Source: Streptomyces sp. CB01373
Lineage (GTDB): Bacteria; Actinomycetota; Actinomycetes; Streptomycetales; Streptomycetaceae
NCBI RefSeq assembly: GCF_002803075.1
Contig: NZ_NNBK01000011.1
Coordinates: 311,629 to 375,628, forward strand
DNA: 64,000 nucleotides
Direction: 5' to 3'
The position numbers and the translations under genes were made by a program. The notes beneath the pieces are model-generated. The model did no database searches. It was given only the letters and a program-made list of their open reading frames with translations, and was not told the origin of the DNA. Positions 8,136-16,041 of this stretch are shown here, piece by piece. The number at the start of each line of letters is the position of its first letter. Position 1 is the stretch's first letter.

Positions 8136-9089
8136 ATGGTGCATCAGTCGAGGTCGCAGCCGCGTCTGTCACAGACCGGTGACACAGAAGACATCGTCGC
8201 GTTGCTGGCGCCCCGCCTCGCGCACTTCGCAGGCGTGGCCCGCACCGAGCACGTCACCCGGGCCGCGCAGGAGATGCGGGTCCCGCAGTCCACGCTCTCG
8301 CGGGCCATGGTCCGGCTGGAACAGGACCTCGGCGTCGACCTCTTCGCCCGCCGGGGCCGCACGGTCTCCCTGACCCCCGCGGGCCGCACCTTCCTGACCT
8401 CCGTGCAGCGCGCCCTCGCCGAGATCGAGCGCGCCGCCGAGGAGGTGCGCGCGGACGCCGACCCGGCCACCGGCAAGGTCGCCTTCGGGTTCCTGCACAC
8501 CATGGGCGCCGAGACCGTACCCGGCCTCATCCACGCCTTCCGCGCCGACCATCCCCGCGTCCGCTTCAGCCTGGTGCAGAACTACGGTGAGGCCATGCTG
8601 GAGGGACTGCGGGCGGGCGAGCTCGACCTCTGCCTGACGTCCCCCGTGCCGGACGCCCCCGATCTGGTGGCCCGCCGTCTCGACGAACAGAAGCTGCGTC
8701 TGGTCGTCCCCGCCGAGCACCGGCTCGCCGCCCGGCGCCGCGTCCGCCTGGCCGAGGCCGCCGAGGAGTCGTTCGTGACCCTGGAGCCCGGCTACGGCCT
8801 GCGCCGCATCACCGACGCCCTGTGCCGGGAGGCCGGCTTCAAGCCGCGTGTCGCCTTCGAGGGCGAGGAGGCCGAGACCCTGCGCGGACTGGTCGCGGCG
8901 GGCCTCGGGGTCGCCCTTCTGCCCCCGCCGGCCTTCCCCCGCCCCGGAGTCGCCGAGCTGACGGTGACGGCGCCGCGCGCGGTGCGGGAGATCGGTGTGG
9001 CATGGCTGGAGGGCCACCCGGACACGCCGCCGGTCGCGGCGTTCAAGAAGTTCCTGCTCGCCAAACGCGGCAGGCTGCTGCCCGCCTGA
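8136..9089 (+). CDS. LysR-family transcriptional regulator
   Basis: 317 residues, typical LysR length. N-terminal winged HTH at about residues 25-80 (HFAGVARTEHVTRAAQEMRV, then PQSTLSRAMVRLEQDLGVDLFARRGR), followed by the type-2 periplasmic-binding-like effector domain (GKVAFGFLHTMGAETVPGLI, FRADHPRVRFSL, GLVAAGLGVALLP). ATG at 8136 (MVHQSRSQPRL) is preferred over one nine codons earlier because it leaves room for the divergent promoter. Likely controls the adjacent MFS gene; effector unknown. Confidence 0.9.
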   Translation: MVHQSRSQPRLSQTGDTEDIVALLAPRLAHFAGVARTEHVTRAAQEMRVPQSTLSRAMVRLEQDLGVDLFARRGRTVSLTPAGRTFLTSVQRALAEIERAAEEVRADADPATGKVAFGFLHTMGAETVPGLIHAFRADHPRVRFSLVQNYGEAMLEGLRAGELDLCLTSPVPDAPDLVARRLDEQKLRLVVPAEHRLAARRRVRLAEAAEESFVTLEPGYGLRRITDALCREAGFKPRVAFEGEEAETLRGLVAAGLGVALLPPPAFPRPGVAELTVTAPRAVREIGVAWLEGHPDTPPVAAFKKFLLAKRGRLLPA

Positions 9090-9185
9090 GGGCGAGTCGC
9101 CTCCCCTCCGGGGGCCGCCGCGGCCCACCGGCGGCGGACTGCTCGCCACCTACCGCGAGTTGCTCCCCGAGGGCGGCCTGCGGCC

Positions 9186-9947
9186 CTACCGCCGCAGTGT
9201 CCTCCCGAACCCGGCCGCGAGCGGCATCCGCAACCCCAGCGGCGGCGGCGCCGCCAGCGCGTCCTGCACCGGCCGTGAGAACACCCGCCCGAACAGCGAG
9301 CCCATGACGAAGTCGGTGGTGAGCGCCAGGACTTCGTCCCGGTACTGGCGCAACCCGTGCCCGTCGGCGTGCACTTCGAACCGGCACACGTCCCGGTTCG
9401 CCTTCTTCGCCCGCTCCGCGAACCGGAACGACAGCTCGGGGTCGGTCCGTTCGTCGTTCGTGCCGTGCACGATCAGCACCTGGCGCCCGGCGAGCTGTTT
9501 GACCGGTTCGGGGGAGGCCGCCATGTCGTCCTCGGGCAGCCAAGGAGCCAGGGCCACCACGGAGTTGACGGTCTCGTGCCCGGCCGCGTGCAGTGCGGCG
9601 CGGCCGCCCATGCCGGGACCGGCCAGGCATACCGGCACGTCCCCGTAGCGCCGCACGACCTCCTCGACCGCCCACGCGGCGTCGGCGGCCGCGTGTGCCT
9701 CGGCGCCGTTCCAGCCGCGGAAGCGGTAGTGCACCACGTGCACGGCCAGGTCCTCCTCGCGCCCGGCGCGGGCCAGCCGGCGCCCCAGCGCGCGCAGCGA
9801 GGCGGCCGCCAGCACCGGCGAGGGTCTGCGGGTGGACACCTCCTGGGCGCCCGGGAGCAGCAGCACCGCTCCGCCCACCGCCGCCGGCTCCGTGCCGAGC
9901 GTCCTCCCCAGCCGGGCCGTGCGAACCGGCGTCGCTTGGTGTGCCAT
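9186..9947 (-). CDS. Alpha/beta-hydrolase-fold protein lacking the usual nucleophile
   Basis: 253-residue cytosolic protein with alpha/beta hydrolase features: strand VLLLPGAQEVS with an early loop, VHVVHYRFRGWNG, the elbow region VCLAGPGMGGRAALHAAGH, VLIVHGTNDERTDPE (acid position), and DGHGLRQYRDE (His position). The nucleophile elbow, normally GxSxGG, reads GPGMGG, so the catalytic Ser is replaced by Gly. Acid and His positions are retained. Either another nucleophile is used or the protein is not a hydrolase. It is divergent from adenosine deaminase, with the CTACGCGCGTAG operator between them. Confidence 0.7.
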   Translation of the reverse strand: MAHQATPVRTARLGRTLGTEPAAVGGAVLLLPGAQEVSTRRPSPVLAAASLRALGRRLARAGREEDLAVHVVHYRFRGWNGAEAHAAADAAWAVEEVVRRYGDVPVCLAGPGMGGRAALHAAGHETVNSVVALAPWLPEDDMAASPEPVKQLAGRQVLIVHGTNDERTDPELSFRFAERAKKANRDVCRFEVHADGHGLRQYRDEVLALTTDFVMGSLFGRVFSRPVQDALAAPPPLGLRMPLAAGFGRTLRR

Positions 9948-10031
9948 GCCAGAACAGTGTCAGAAACACCGCTGCACGCCACCCGTCCGGGCGGTCACCG
10001 TTACATATCGACGGTTGTGTACACACGTGAT

Positions 10032-10043
10032 CTACGCGCGTAG
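10032..10043. promoter_or_regulatory. Palindromic operator upstream of add
   Basis: Perfect 12-bp palindrome CTACGCGCGTAG ending 16 bp before the add start codon. The identical 12-mer precedes deoC (21732-21743) and pnp (25757-25768). The position immediately upstream of or overlapping the ribosome-binding region suggests repression by a shared nucleoside-catabolism regulator. Shared site and position are seen; the regulator is inferred. Confidence 0.85.
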
Positions 10044-10059
10044 GAGTTACAGTGCGAAA

Positions 10060-11223
10060 ATGACGAGCCAGACTGCGCACCAGGGGAACACCCCGAGCTC
10101 GGACCAGATCCGCCGGGCGCCCAAGGTTCTGCTCCACGATCACCTCGACGGCGGGCTCCGCCCGGGAACCGTCGTCGACCTGGCCCGCGCGTCGGGCTAT
10201 GCGCACCTTCCCGAGACCGACCCGGACAAGCTCGGCCTGTGGTTCCGCGAGGCCGCCGATTCCGGCTCGCTGGAAAGGTACTTGGAGACGTTCTCGCACA
10301 CCGTCGGCGTGATGCAGACCCGTGACGCCCTCGTCCGGGTCGCCCGCGAGTGCGCCGAGGACCTCGCCGAGGACGGCGTCGTCTACGCCGAGGTGCGCTA
10401 CGCCCCCGAGCAGCACCTGGAGGGCGGGCTGAGCCTGGAGGAGGTCGTCGAGGCCGTCAACGAGGGCTTCCGCGAGGGCGAGCGCACCGCCCTGGAGAAC
10501 GGTCACCGCATCCGGGTCGGCGTGCTGCTGACCGCGATGCGGCACGCGGCCCGCGCCCTGGAGATCGCCGAACTCGCCAACCGCTACCGGGACTCGGGCG
10601 TGGTGGGCTTCGACATCGCGGGCGCCGAGGCCGGCTACCCGCCCACCCGGCACCTGGACGCCTTCGAGTATTTGAAGCGGGCGAACAACCACTTCACGAT
10701 CCACGCGGGCGAGGCCTTCGGGCTGCCGTCCATCTGGCAGGCGCTCCAGTGGTGCGGCGCGGACCGCCTGGGCCACGGCGTGCGCATCATCGACGACATC
10801 CAGGTCCACGAGGACGGCACGGTCGAACTCGGGCGGCTGGCCTCCTACGTCCGCGACAAGCGCATCCCGCTGGAGCTGTGCCCCAGTTCCAACCTCCAGA
10901 CCGGGGCGGCGTCCTCGTACGCGGAGCATCCGATCGGGCTGCTGCGCCGGCTCCACTTCCGGACCACCGTCAATACGGACAACCGTCTCATGTCCCACAC
11001 CAGCATGAGCCGGGAGTTCGAGCGGCTGGTCGAGGCATTCGGATACACGCTCGACGACATGCAATGGTTCTCTGTCAATGGGATGAAATCAGCATTCATC
11101 CCTTTCGATGAACGGCTGGCGATGATCAATGACGTGATCAAGCCCGGATATGCGGCGCTGAAATCCGAATGGCTGTTTCAGCAGACCGTGTCCACCAGGG
11201 GTTTCTCTTCCCCGGGAGAGTGA
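10060..11223 (+). CDS. add: Adenosine deaminase
   Basis: Zn-dependent deamination of (deoxy)adenosine to (deoxy)inosine, which purine nucleoside phosphorylase then cleaves. 387 residues. ATG at 10060 (MTSQTAHQGNTPS) follows GGAG at a suitable distance and the upstream operator. Seen in order: zinc ligands LHDHLDGGLRPGT (about residues 25-37), GFDIAGAEAGYPP, NHFTIHAGEAFG (metal His and catalytic Glu), DRLGHGVRI, ELCPSSNLQTG, and FRTTVNTDNRLMS with the metal/catalytic Asp. All key residues are present. Confidence 0.95.
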   Translation: MTSQTAHQGNTPSSDQIRRAPKVLLHDHLDGGLRPGTVVDLARASGYAHLPETDPDKLGLWFREAADSGSLERYLETFSHTVGVMQTRDALVRVARECAEDLAEDGVVYAEVRYAPEQHLEGGLSLEEVVEAVNEGFREGERTALENGHRIRVGVLLTAMRHAARALEIAELANRYRDSGVVGFDIAGAEAGYPPTRHLDAFEYLKRANNHFTIHAGEAFGLPSIWQALQWCGADRLGHGVRIIDDIQVHEDGTVELGRLASYVRDKRIPLELCPSSNLQTGAASSYAEHPIGLLRRLHFRTTVNTDNRLMSHTSMSREFERLVEAFGYTLDDMQWFSVNGMKSAFIPFDERLAMINDVIKPGYAALKSEWLFQQTVSTRGFSSPGE

Positions 11224-11351
11224 TCGGCGGATACGGGAACACCTCCGGGACGCATATTCCGTCCGTATTTCGATGTTTGCGGAAGGCGGCTCGGCGTGTT
11301 TACGGTCGTGGACCGCTCAGTTCCCTGTCTTCCACCCAAGGACGCGTTTTC

Positions 11352-11705
11352 ATGAAGCAGTCTGCCGCCAAGTCCCTCGGTGTCGTCGCCCTCGGGGCCG
11401 CCTTCGCCGCCGTCGGCGCGGGTGCCGCGAACGCCGCGCCGGCCGTTCCGGACGCCGGCCAGGCACTCGGCACCGTCGGCAAGGCGCTCCCGACGGAGAA
11501 CGTCACCAAGTCGCTGCCCGGGGCCGGCCAGGCGCTGGACCAGGCCAAGCCCGCGATGCAGTCGGGTCTCGCGGCCGCGCAGCCGGCCGCTCAGGGCCTG
11601 CTCCAGAACGGCCCGACCAAGCCGGTCGGCGGTCTGCTCGGCGGCCTGCCGCTGCAGGGCCTGCCCACCCACGGCCTGCCGCTGAACGGCCTGCCGCTGG
11701 GCTGA
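11352..11705 (+). CDS. Small secreted Ala/Pro/Gly-rich protein
   Basis: 117 residues with a Sec signal peptide: MKQSAAKSLG, hydrophobic core VVALGAAFAAVGAGAANA, and probable cleavage after ANA (AAPAVPDAG). The mature part is low in charge and rich in Ala, Gly, Leu, Pro, ending with near-repeats of the type GLPLxGLP (four to five GLP units in the last 30 residues). Exported. Resembles the second small secreted protein at 17909 in style but not clearly in sequence. ATG at 11352. A strong bidirectional terminator follows. Function not recognised. Confidence 0.75.
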   Translation: MKQSAAKSLGVVALGAAFAAVGAGAANAAPAVPDAGQALGTVGKALPTENVTKSLPGAGQALDQAKPAMQSGLAAAQPAAQGLLQNGPTKPVGGLLGGLPLQGLPTHGLPLNGLPLG

Positions 11706-11732
11706 GCCCCGGGGCCTCTCGCCGACCCCCTG

Positions 11733-11808
11733 CCGCGGACACACCGGCACGGCTGGGGCGTACCTCCTGGTTCCAGGGTGCGCCCCAGCCGTGCCGCCGT
11801 GTCCGCGG
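11733..11808. terminator. Bidirectional terminator between convergent genes
   Basis: Long imperfect hairpin: CCGCGGACACACCGGCACGG... (from 11733) pairs with its complement ending CCGTGTCCGCGG at 11808. The stem is about 32 bp with three or four mismatches around a short CTCCTGGTTCC-type loop. It sits between the secreted-protein gene and the convergent PspC gene and would serve both strands. Confidence 0.85.
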
Positions 11809-11817
11809 ATGCGGCGT

Positions 11818-12018
11818 TCACCACGCGCTGCCGGCCGTCTCCTCGGAGGGCAGCAGGATCCACAGCGCGATGTAGACCAGGAACTGCGGGCCCGGCAGCA
11901 GGCAGGACAGCAGGAAGAGCACGCGCATCGTCGTCGCGGAGGTGCCGAAGCGCCGTGCCAGCGCAGCGCACACTCCGCCGATCATGCGGCCGTGGGTCGG
12001 GCGGGCGAGGGCGGTCAT
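11818..12018 (-). CDS. PspC-domain small membrane protein
   Basis: 66 residues. Seen: a basic N terminus with the PspC signature GRMIGGVCAALARRFG (about residues 9-24), then one hydrophobic helix (VLFLLSCLLPGPQFLVYIALWILL). ATG at 12018 (MTALARPTHG) has GGAG seven bases upstream; a longer frame exists but lacks such support. PspC proteins act in envelope-stress signalling; this minimal single-domain form has no partner here. Downstream is the bidirectional terminator. Confidence 0.85.
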   Translation of the reverse strand: MTALARPTHGRMIGGVCAALARRFGTSATTMRVLFLLSCLLPGPQFLVYIALWILLPSEETAGSAW

Positions 12019-12071
12019 CTCGACTCCTTCGTGGTCTGTCGGTGCGGGGCCTCCCCGTCGGCTGCCCCGTC

Positions 12072-12132
12072 CTGGTGCCGCGGCAGGTGACGTTTGCAAG
12101 GGGCGAACGCTGCCTGTCGGGGCACTGGTTCC
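12072..12132. repeat. Short inverted-repeat element, copy 1 (61 bp)
   Basis: Ends GGTGCCGCGGCAGGTGACG (left) and GCCTGTCGGGGCACTGG (right) are imperfect inverted copies. The same ends bound a 138-bp element at 41946-42083, where the interior holds an additional repeat. It lies between the PspC start and the VanZ stop (12136-12138). MITE- or REP-like, with no coding capacity. Confidence 0.75.
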
Positions 12133-12135
12133 ACG

Positions 12136-12717
12136 CTACGGAGACGAAGGCGGCAGAGCGTCGCTCCACGGGGCGAGGCCGACCCTGGGAATCGTCGGGG
12201 TGCGCCCCTGAGGCGGGTCCTCCTGGCGATGGGCGGTCCGGTCCCTGCGCTCCGCCCCGCGGCGGAGGCGGGAGCGGCCGGCGGGGACGACCGCGAGGTG
12301 GGCGAGCGCCACGCCCACGGTGTTCATCAGGACCGTGTCGACGTCGACCACCCGGCCCGGCACGCCGGTCTGCAGCAGGGCGATGCCCAGCGAGGCCAGG
12401 GCGCCGGCGGCGACCGTGCGGATCAGCGAGCCGACAGGGGAGACACGGAGGCAGCCGTGTGTCATCGGCAGCAGTACGCCCAGTGGCCCGAGCAGCGCCA
12501 GTCCCTCGCCGATGCGCCGGGCCGCCCCGGGCCAGCCCAGCGCCAGGTCGGCCCGGATGGTGGAGAGCGGACGCAGATTGGGCGGCGTCACCCAGGGGAC
12601 GTCCAGCGGACGCAGCGTGAGCCAGGCGACGAGCGCGAGGTGGGCGACGAGGAGGACACCCCCTGTCACGCGGACGTGGATCGCGGCGCTGCCGCGGTTG
12701 GAGCCTTGACGCTGCAC
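12136..12717 (-). CDS. VanZ-family membrane protein
   Basis: 193 residues with four to five hydrophobic segments. Seen: GGVLLVAHLALVAWLTLRPLDVPW followed by PPNLRPLSTIR, the conserved N-terminal pattern of VanZ-like proteins, then GVLLPMTHGCLR and DTVLMNTVGVALAHL near the end, and a basic Arg-rich tail. GTG at 12717 was chosen because upstream sequence is low-complexity and lacks family similarity. Despite the name, most VanZ-like proteins are not tied to glycopeptide resistance; no van genes are present. Faces the AfsQ locus. Confidence 0.72.
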   Translation of the reverse strand: MQRQGSNRGSAAIHVRVTGGVLLVAHLALVAWLTLRPLDVPWVTPPNLRPLSTIRADLALGWPGAARRIGEGLALLGPLGVLLPMTHGCLRVSPVGSLIRTVAAGALASLGIALLQTGVPGRVVDVDTVLMNTVGVALAHLAVVPAGRSRLRRGAERRDRTAHRQEDPPQGRTPTIPRVGLAPWSDALPPSSP

Positions 12718-12958
12718 GCCACCCAAGACGCACCCCCCGGCACGATCGGTTCCGGCCGGACACCCCAGTGACAGGTGAGTGCTGCGCCACACCCGGCACC
12801 ACACCCGGCGCCGCGCCCGTGCCCCGCACGTGCGTGTCACGCGCGGTGGCGTCCCGGTGCGCCGCGCCGGCGCCGCCCCCGGGAACGGCACACGGTGCCG
12901 TTCCCGTGCCGGGCGTGGTGCCCCGTACCGGTGCCGTTGCCGCGCGCCGCCTCTCCCG

Positions 12959-13567
12959 TCAGCCGTCCCCCACCGGGGCCGACGGGGGCAGGCCGGTGCC
13001 CGGGCGGGAGCGGAGCTCTCCGGTGCACTCGTAGCGGCGCAGGGCCGTGTCGTCCGGGCCGCCGAGGACGACGGAGCCGTCTCCCTCGGCGGCGGCCGAG
13101 TCGGACAGGGTGCACACGATCTGGGCGAGGGCGTACGGGGCGAGGCCGGCCGGCGCGCTGCTCAGCCGGAGCGTGTCGGCGGGGTCACGGGGGCGGGGCC
13201 CCTCGACCCTCAGTCCGCCCGGGACGTGCGTGGTGTACCCGGCCGCCTTCTCACCGGGCGACGGCGGCGTGGCGAGCTGGTCGAGCAGCCCCTGGGCCAC
13301 GATCACCCGCCGCCGCGCGTCCACGGTGCTCTCCGGCACCCGTACCGTACGGTCGACGGTCACCAGCGACGAGCCGCACAGCAGGAACACCTGGACGGGC
13401 ACGCCGCGCGAGGACTGGATGGCCAGGTCGGGCTGGGACAGCGAGCAGGGCACACGGGAGGGCGCGCCGCCGAAGTCCGTGGGCACCTCGGTGGGCCGGA
13501 TCCCGCACCCGGCGAGCAGCAGGCCGAGGGCGGTCAGCGCCGCCGGCAGGAGTCGGCGCGCGTTCAT
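12959..13567 (-). CDS. Lipoprotein of the afsQ operon
   Basis: 202-residue exported lipoprotein: basic start MNARRLL, hydrophobic core and lipobox LLAGC with Cys near residue 21. The mature part resembles the GerMN-like regions of actinobacterial lipoproteins (VPVQVFLLCGSSLVTVDRTV, then VIVAQGLLDQLATPP). The start overlaps the afsQ2 stop by four bases, so it is the third gene of the operon. A lipoprotein in this place suggests signal sensing with the AfsQ2 kinase; from memory its S. coelicolor counterpart is SCO4905. Confidence 0.85.
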   Translation of the reverse strand: MNARRLLPAALTALGLLLAGCGIRPTEVPTDFGGAPSRVPCSLSQPDLAIQSSRGVPVQVFLLCGSSLVTVDRTVRVPESTVDARRRVIVAQGLLDQLATPPSPGEKAAGYTTHVPGGLRVEGPRPRDPADTLRLSSAPAGLAPYALAQIVCTLSDSAAAEGDGSVVLGGPDDTALRRYECTGELRSRPGTGLPPSAPVGDG

Positions 13568-15162
13568 CGGGCGGCCCCCTTCGAGCCGTTGTCCTTCTGC
13601 CCGTGCTCGGTACGCTCCGCGGCGAGCTCGGAGGCGTCCCGCGGCAGCCGCAGCGTGAACACCGCACCGCCCTCGGGCGAGTTGGCCGCGGTGATGCCAC
13701 CGCCGTGGATGTGCGCGTTGTTCAGGGCGATGGACAGCCCGAGGCCGCTGCCCTCGGAGCGGGGCCGGGACGCGCTCGCCTTGTAGAAGCGGTCGAAGAC
13801 GTGCGGCAGCACGTCCTCGGGGATGCCCGGTCCGTGGTCGCGCACCTCGATGACGATCTCGGCGGGCCGCTCCCCCTCCGCGGCCGACTCGCGCACCGAC
13901 ACCCGCACCGGCGAGCCCCCGTGCTTGAGCGCGTTGCCGATGAGGTTGGCGAGGATGACGTCCAGGCGGCGCGGGTCGAGCTGGGCGTGGATGCCGCGCT
14001 CGGCGTCCAGCTCGACGGCGTCCAGCCAGGCGCGGGCGTCGACGCAGGCGGTGATCAGGTCGGCGATGTCGACGTCGTCCAGGACCAGCCGGGCCGTGCC
14101 CGCGTCGAAGCGGGTGACCTCCATCAGGTTCTCGACCAGGTCGTTCAGCCGCCGGGTCTCGCTGACGACGAGCCGCACAGCCGGCTCGATCATCGGGTCG
14201 ATGCCACCGCCCTCGAATTCCAGTTCCTCCTCGAGGACCTCCGTCACGGCGGTGATGGCGGTCAGCGGCGTACGCAGCTCATGGCTCATGTCCGCGACGA
14301 AGCGGCGGGAGGACTCGTCGCGGGCCGCCATGTCGGCGACCCGTTTCTCCAGCGCCTCGGCCGCCTTGTTGAACGTCCGGGAGAGATCGGCGAGTTCGTC
14401 GGTGCCGGACACCCGCAGCCGGGTGTCGAGCTTGCCCTCGCCGAGCCGGCGCGCGGCGACTCCCAGCCGGTGCACCGGCTTCAGCACCGTCGTGGCGGCG
14501 GCCTGGGCGAGCAGGGCGGCACCGATGAGGGCCATGCCGGTGGCGATGCCCAGGGACCAGGCGAGCGAGTTGAGATCCTTGGCCTCCGGCTCCAGCGACT
14601 TGAGCATGTAGCCGGTCGGACCGCCGCCGATCACCCGCGTGCCGGCCACCAGATACGGGGTGCCGTGCATGACGATCCGCTGCCAGTACAGGTGGTACGG
14701 CGCCTTGTTGGCCTTGGAGAGCGGCTGCTGCCTGTTCACCGCGGTGCGCAGCGAGAGGGGCACGTCCTGCAGCGAGAAGCCGTTCAGCCCGCCGGAGTTG
14801 CCGTACAGCGTCCTGCCGTTCGCGTCCTGGCCGACGAGCAGCACGCTGAACCGCTGGCTGCTGCCCGCCATCTGGCCCGCGGTGTGCTGGAGCTGGTCCT
14901 GCGTGGTGTGCACCGGCAGCGCGCCCGCGCGGTTCTGCACCTCCTGCTGGAAGTCGCGCAGCGCCGCGTCCTGGGCGCGGGTGAGCACCGCCTCGCGGTT
15001 GAGCCAGTACGCGATCCCGGACGCCGACACCGCCGCGGTCAGCGCCACCAGCGCGAAGACGACGACCAGCCGCAGCCGCAGACTGGTGAACCGGAGCCGG
15101 GACAGCGTCCCCCTGTTGCGATCCGAGGCCCAGTCGCCGAGCCCGCCCTGCTCGTCGGTCAC
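13564..15162 (-). CDS. afsQ2: Sensor histidine kinase AfsQ2
   Basis: 532-residue membrane kinase. Seen in order: cytoplasmic N tail, TM1 about residues 28-52, extracytoplasmic sensor (about 53-190), TM2 (about 195-215), HAMP, HisKA with phospho-acceptor His in ADMSHELRTPLTAI (near residue 293), N-box NLIGNALKHG, and G-boxes DHGPGIPED and GSGLGLSIA. Stop and start overlap by four bases with AfsQ1 upstream and with the lipoprotein downstream. In S. coelicolor AfsQ1/Q2 respond to nitrogen-related signals and influence antibiotic production (established knowledge). Confidence 0.95.
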   Translation of the reverse strand: MTDEQGGLGDWASDRNRGTLSRLRFTSLRLRLVVVFALVALTAAVSASGIAYWLNREAVLTRAQDAALRDFQQEVQNRAGALPVHTTQDQLQHTAGQMAGSSQRFSVLLVGQDANGRTLYGNSGGLNGFSLQDVPLSLRTAVNRQQPLSKANKAPYHLYWQRIVMHGTPYLVAGTRVIGGGPTGYMLKSLEPEAKDLNSLAWSLGIATGMALIGAALLAQAAATTVLKPVHRLGVAARRLGEGKLDTRLRVSGTDELADLSRTFNKAAEALEKRVADMAARDESSRRFVADMSHELRTPLTAITAVTEVLEEELEFEGGGIDPMIEPAVRLVVSETRRLNDLVENLMEVTRFDAGTARLVLDDVDIADLITACVDARAWLDAVELDAERGIHAQLDPRRLDVILANLIGNALKHGGSPVRVSVRESAAEGERPAEIVIEVRDHGPGIPEDVLPHVFDRFYKASASRPRSEGSGLGLSIALNNAHIHGGGITAANSPEGGAVFTLRLPRDASELAAERTEHGQKDNGSKGAAR

Positions 15163-15836
15163 TGAGGCGCGTCCAGGCGGTAACCGACGCCGCGCACGGT
15201 TCGGATCAGCGTCGGGGACGACGGCACGTCCTCCACCTTGGCGCGCAGCCGCTGCACGCAGGCGTCCACGAGCCGCGAGTCACCGAGGTAGTCGTGCTCC
15301 CACACCAGCCGCAGCAACTGCTGCCGGGACAGCGCCTGCCCGGGCCGGCGGCTCAGCTCCAGCAGCAGTCTCAGCTCGGTCGGGGTGAGCTGGAGGTCCT
15401 CGCCGTTCTTCGTCACGGTCATCGCCGCCCGGTCGATGACGAGGCTGCCGAAGGTCGCGGCGTCGTTCGCCTCCCGCTCGCCGCGCCGCAGCACGGCCCG
15501 GATCCGGGCGTCCAGCACCCGTCCCTGCACGGGCTTGACCACGTAGTCGTCGGCGCCGGACTCCAGCCCGACCACCACGTCGATGTCGTCGCTGCGCGCG
15601 GTGAGCAGAATGATCGGCAGCTGGTCCGTGCGCCGGATGCGCCGGCACACCTCGAACCCGTCGATGCCGGGCAGCATCACGTCCAGCACGATCAGGTCCG
15701 GCCGCTGCTCGCGCAGCAGCTTCAGACCGTCCTCGCCGCTGGCAGCAGTGGCCACCCGGTGTCCCTGGCGCGTCAATGAGAGCTCCAGGGCCGTTCGGAT
15801 GGCGTCGTCGTCCTCGATCAGCAACAGGGAAGGCAC
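15159..15836 (-). CDS. afsQ1: Response regulator AfsQ1
   Basis: 225-residue OmpR/PhoB-type regulator. GTG at 15836 gives the length I recall for S. coelicolor AfsQ1; an ATG a few codons upstream is less likely. Receiver domain: acidic pair IEDDD, phospho-Asp at residue 52 in LIVLDVMLPG, Thr in LLTARSD, Lys in DYVVKPV. C-terminal winged helix: LTPTELRLLLELSRRPG, then RLVDACVQRLRAKVE and RTVRGVGYRL. Divergent from sigQ across a region with a direct-repeat site of AfsQ1 type (15929-15944). Confidence 0.97.
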   Translation of the reverse strand: MPSLLLIEDDDAIRTALELSLTRQGHRVATAASGEDGLKLLREQRPDLIVLDVMLPGIDGFEVCRRIRRTDQLPIILLTARSDDIDVVVGLESGADDYVVKPVQGRVLDARIRAVLRRGEREANDAATFGSLVIDRAAMTVTKNGEDLQLTPTELRLLLELSRRPGQALSRQQLLRLVWEHDYLGDSRLVDACVQRLRAKVEDVPSSPTLIRTVRGVGYRLDAPQ

Positions 15837-15928
15837 GGACCTCATTCTGGCCCATGCGGGGTCGCTGTTTCGACACCCGTACGGCACCCGTACCGCGACC
15901 TGCGCGCGGTAACGGGCTCCCGACTCCT

Positions 15929-15944
15929 GTGACAGGTCTGTGAC
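15929..15944. promoter_or_regulatory. AfsQ1-type binding site between afsQ1 and sigQ
   Basis: Direct repeat GTGAC-N6-GTGAC. It matches the GTnAC-n6-GTnAC consensus reported for AfsQ1 in S. coelicolor. Lies about 100 bp from both afsQ1 (minus strand) and sigQ (plus strand), as expected for control of sigQ and autoregulation. Confidence 0.78.
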
Positions 15945-16041
15945 AGTCGGCGGACATGGTCATGAAGTGACCACGGCAAGCTTTTCGGCACGGGGCAAGG
16001 AAGCAGGACGGAACACCGGGACTCCACGACGGGGGGCGCAA

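Noticed and set aside
12136..12717. VanZ as part of glycopeptide resistance
   Set aside because: No vanH/A/X/S/R genes nearby; VanZ-like proteins are widespread without this role.
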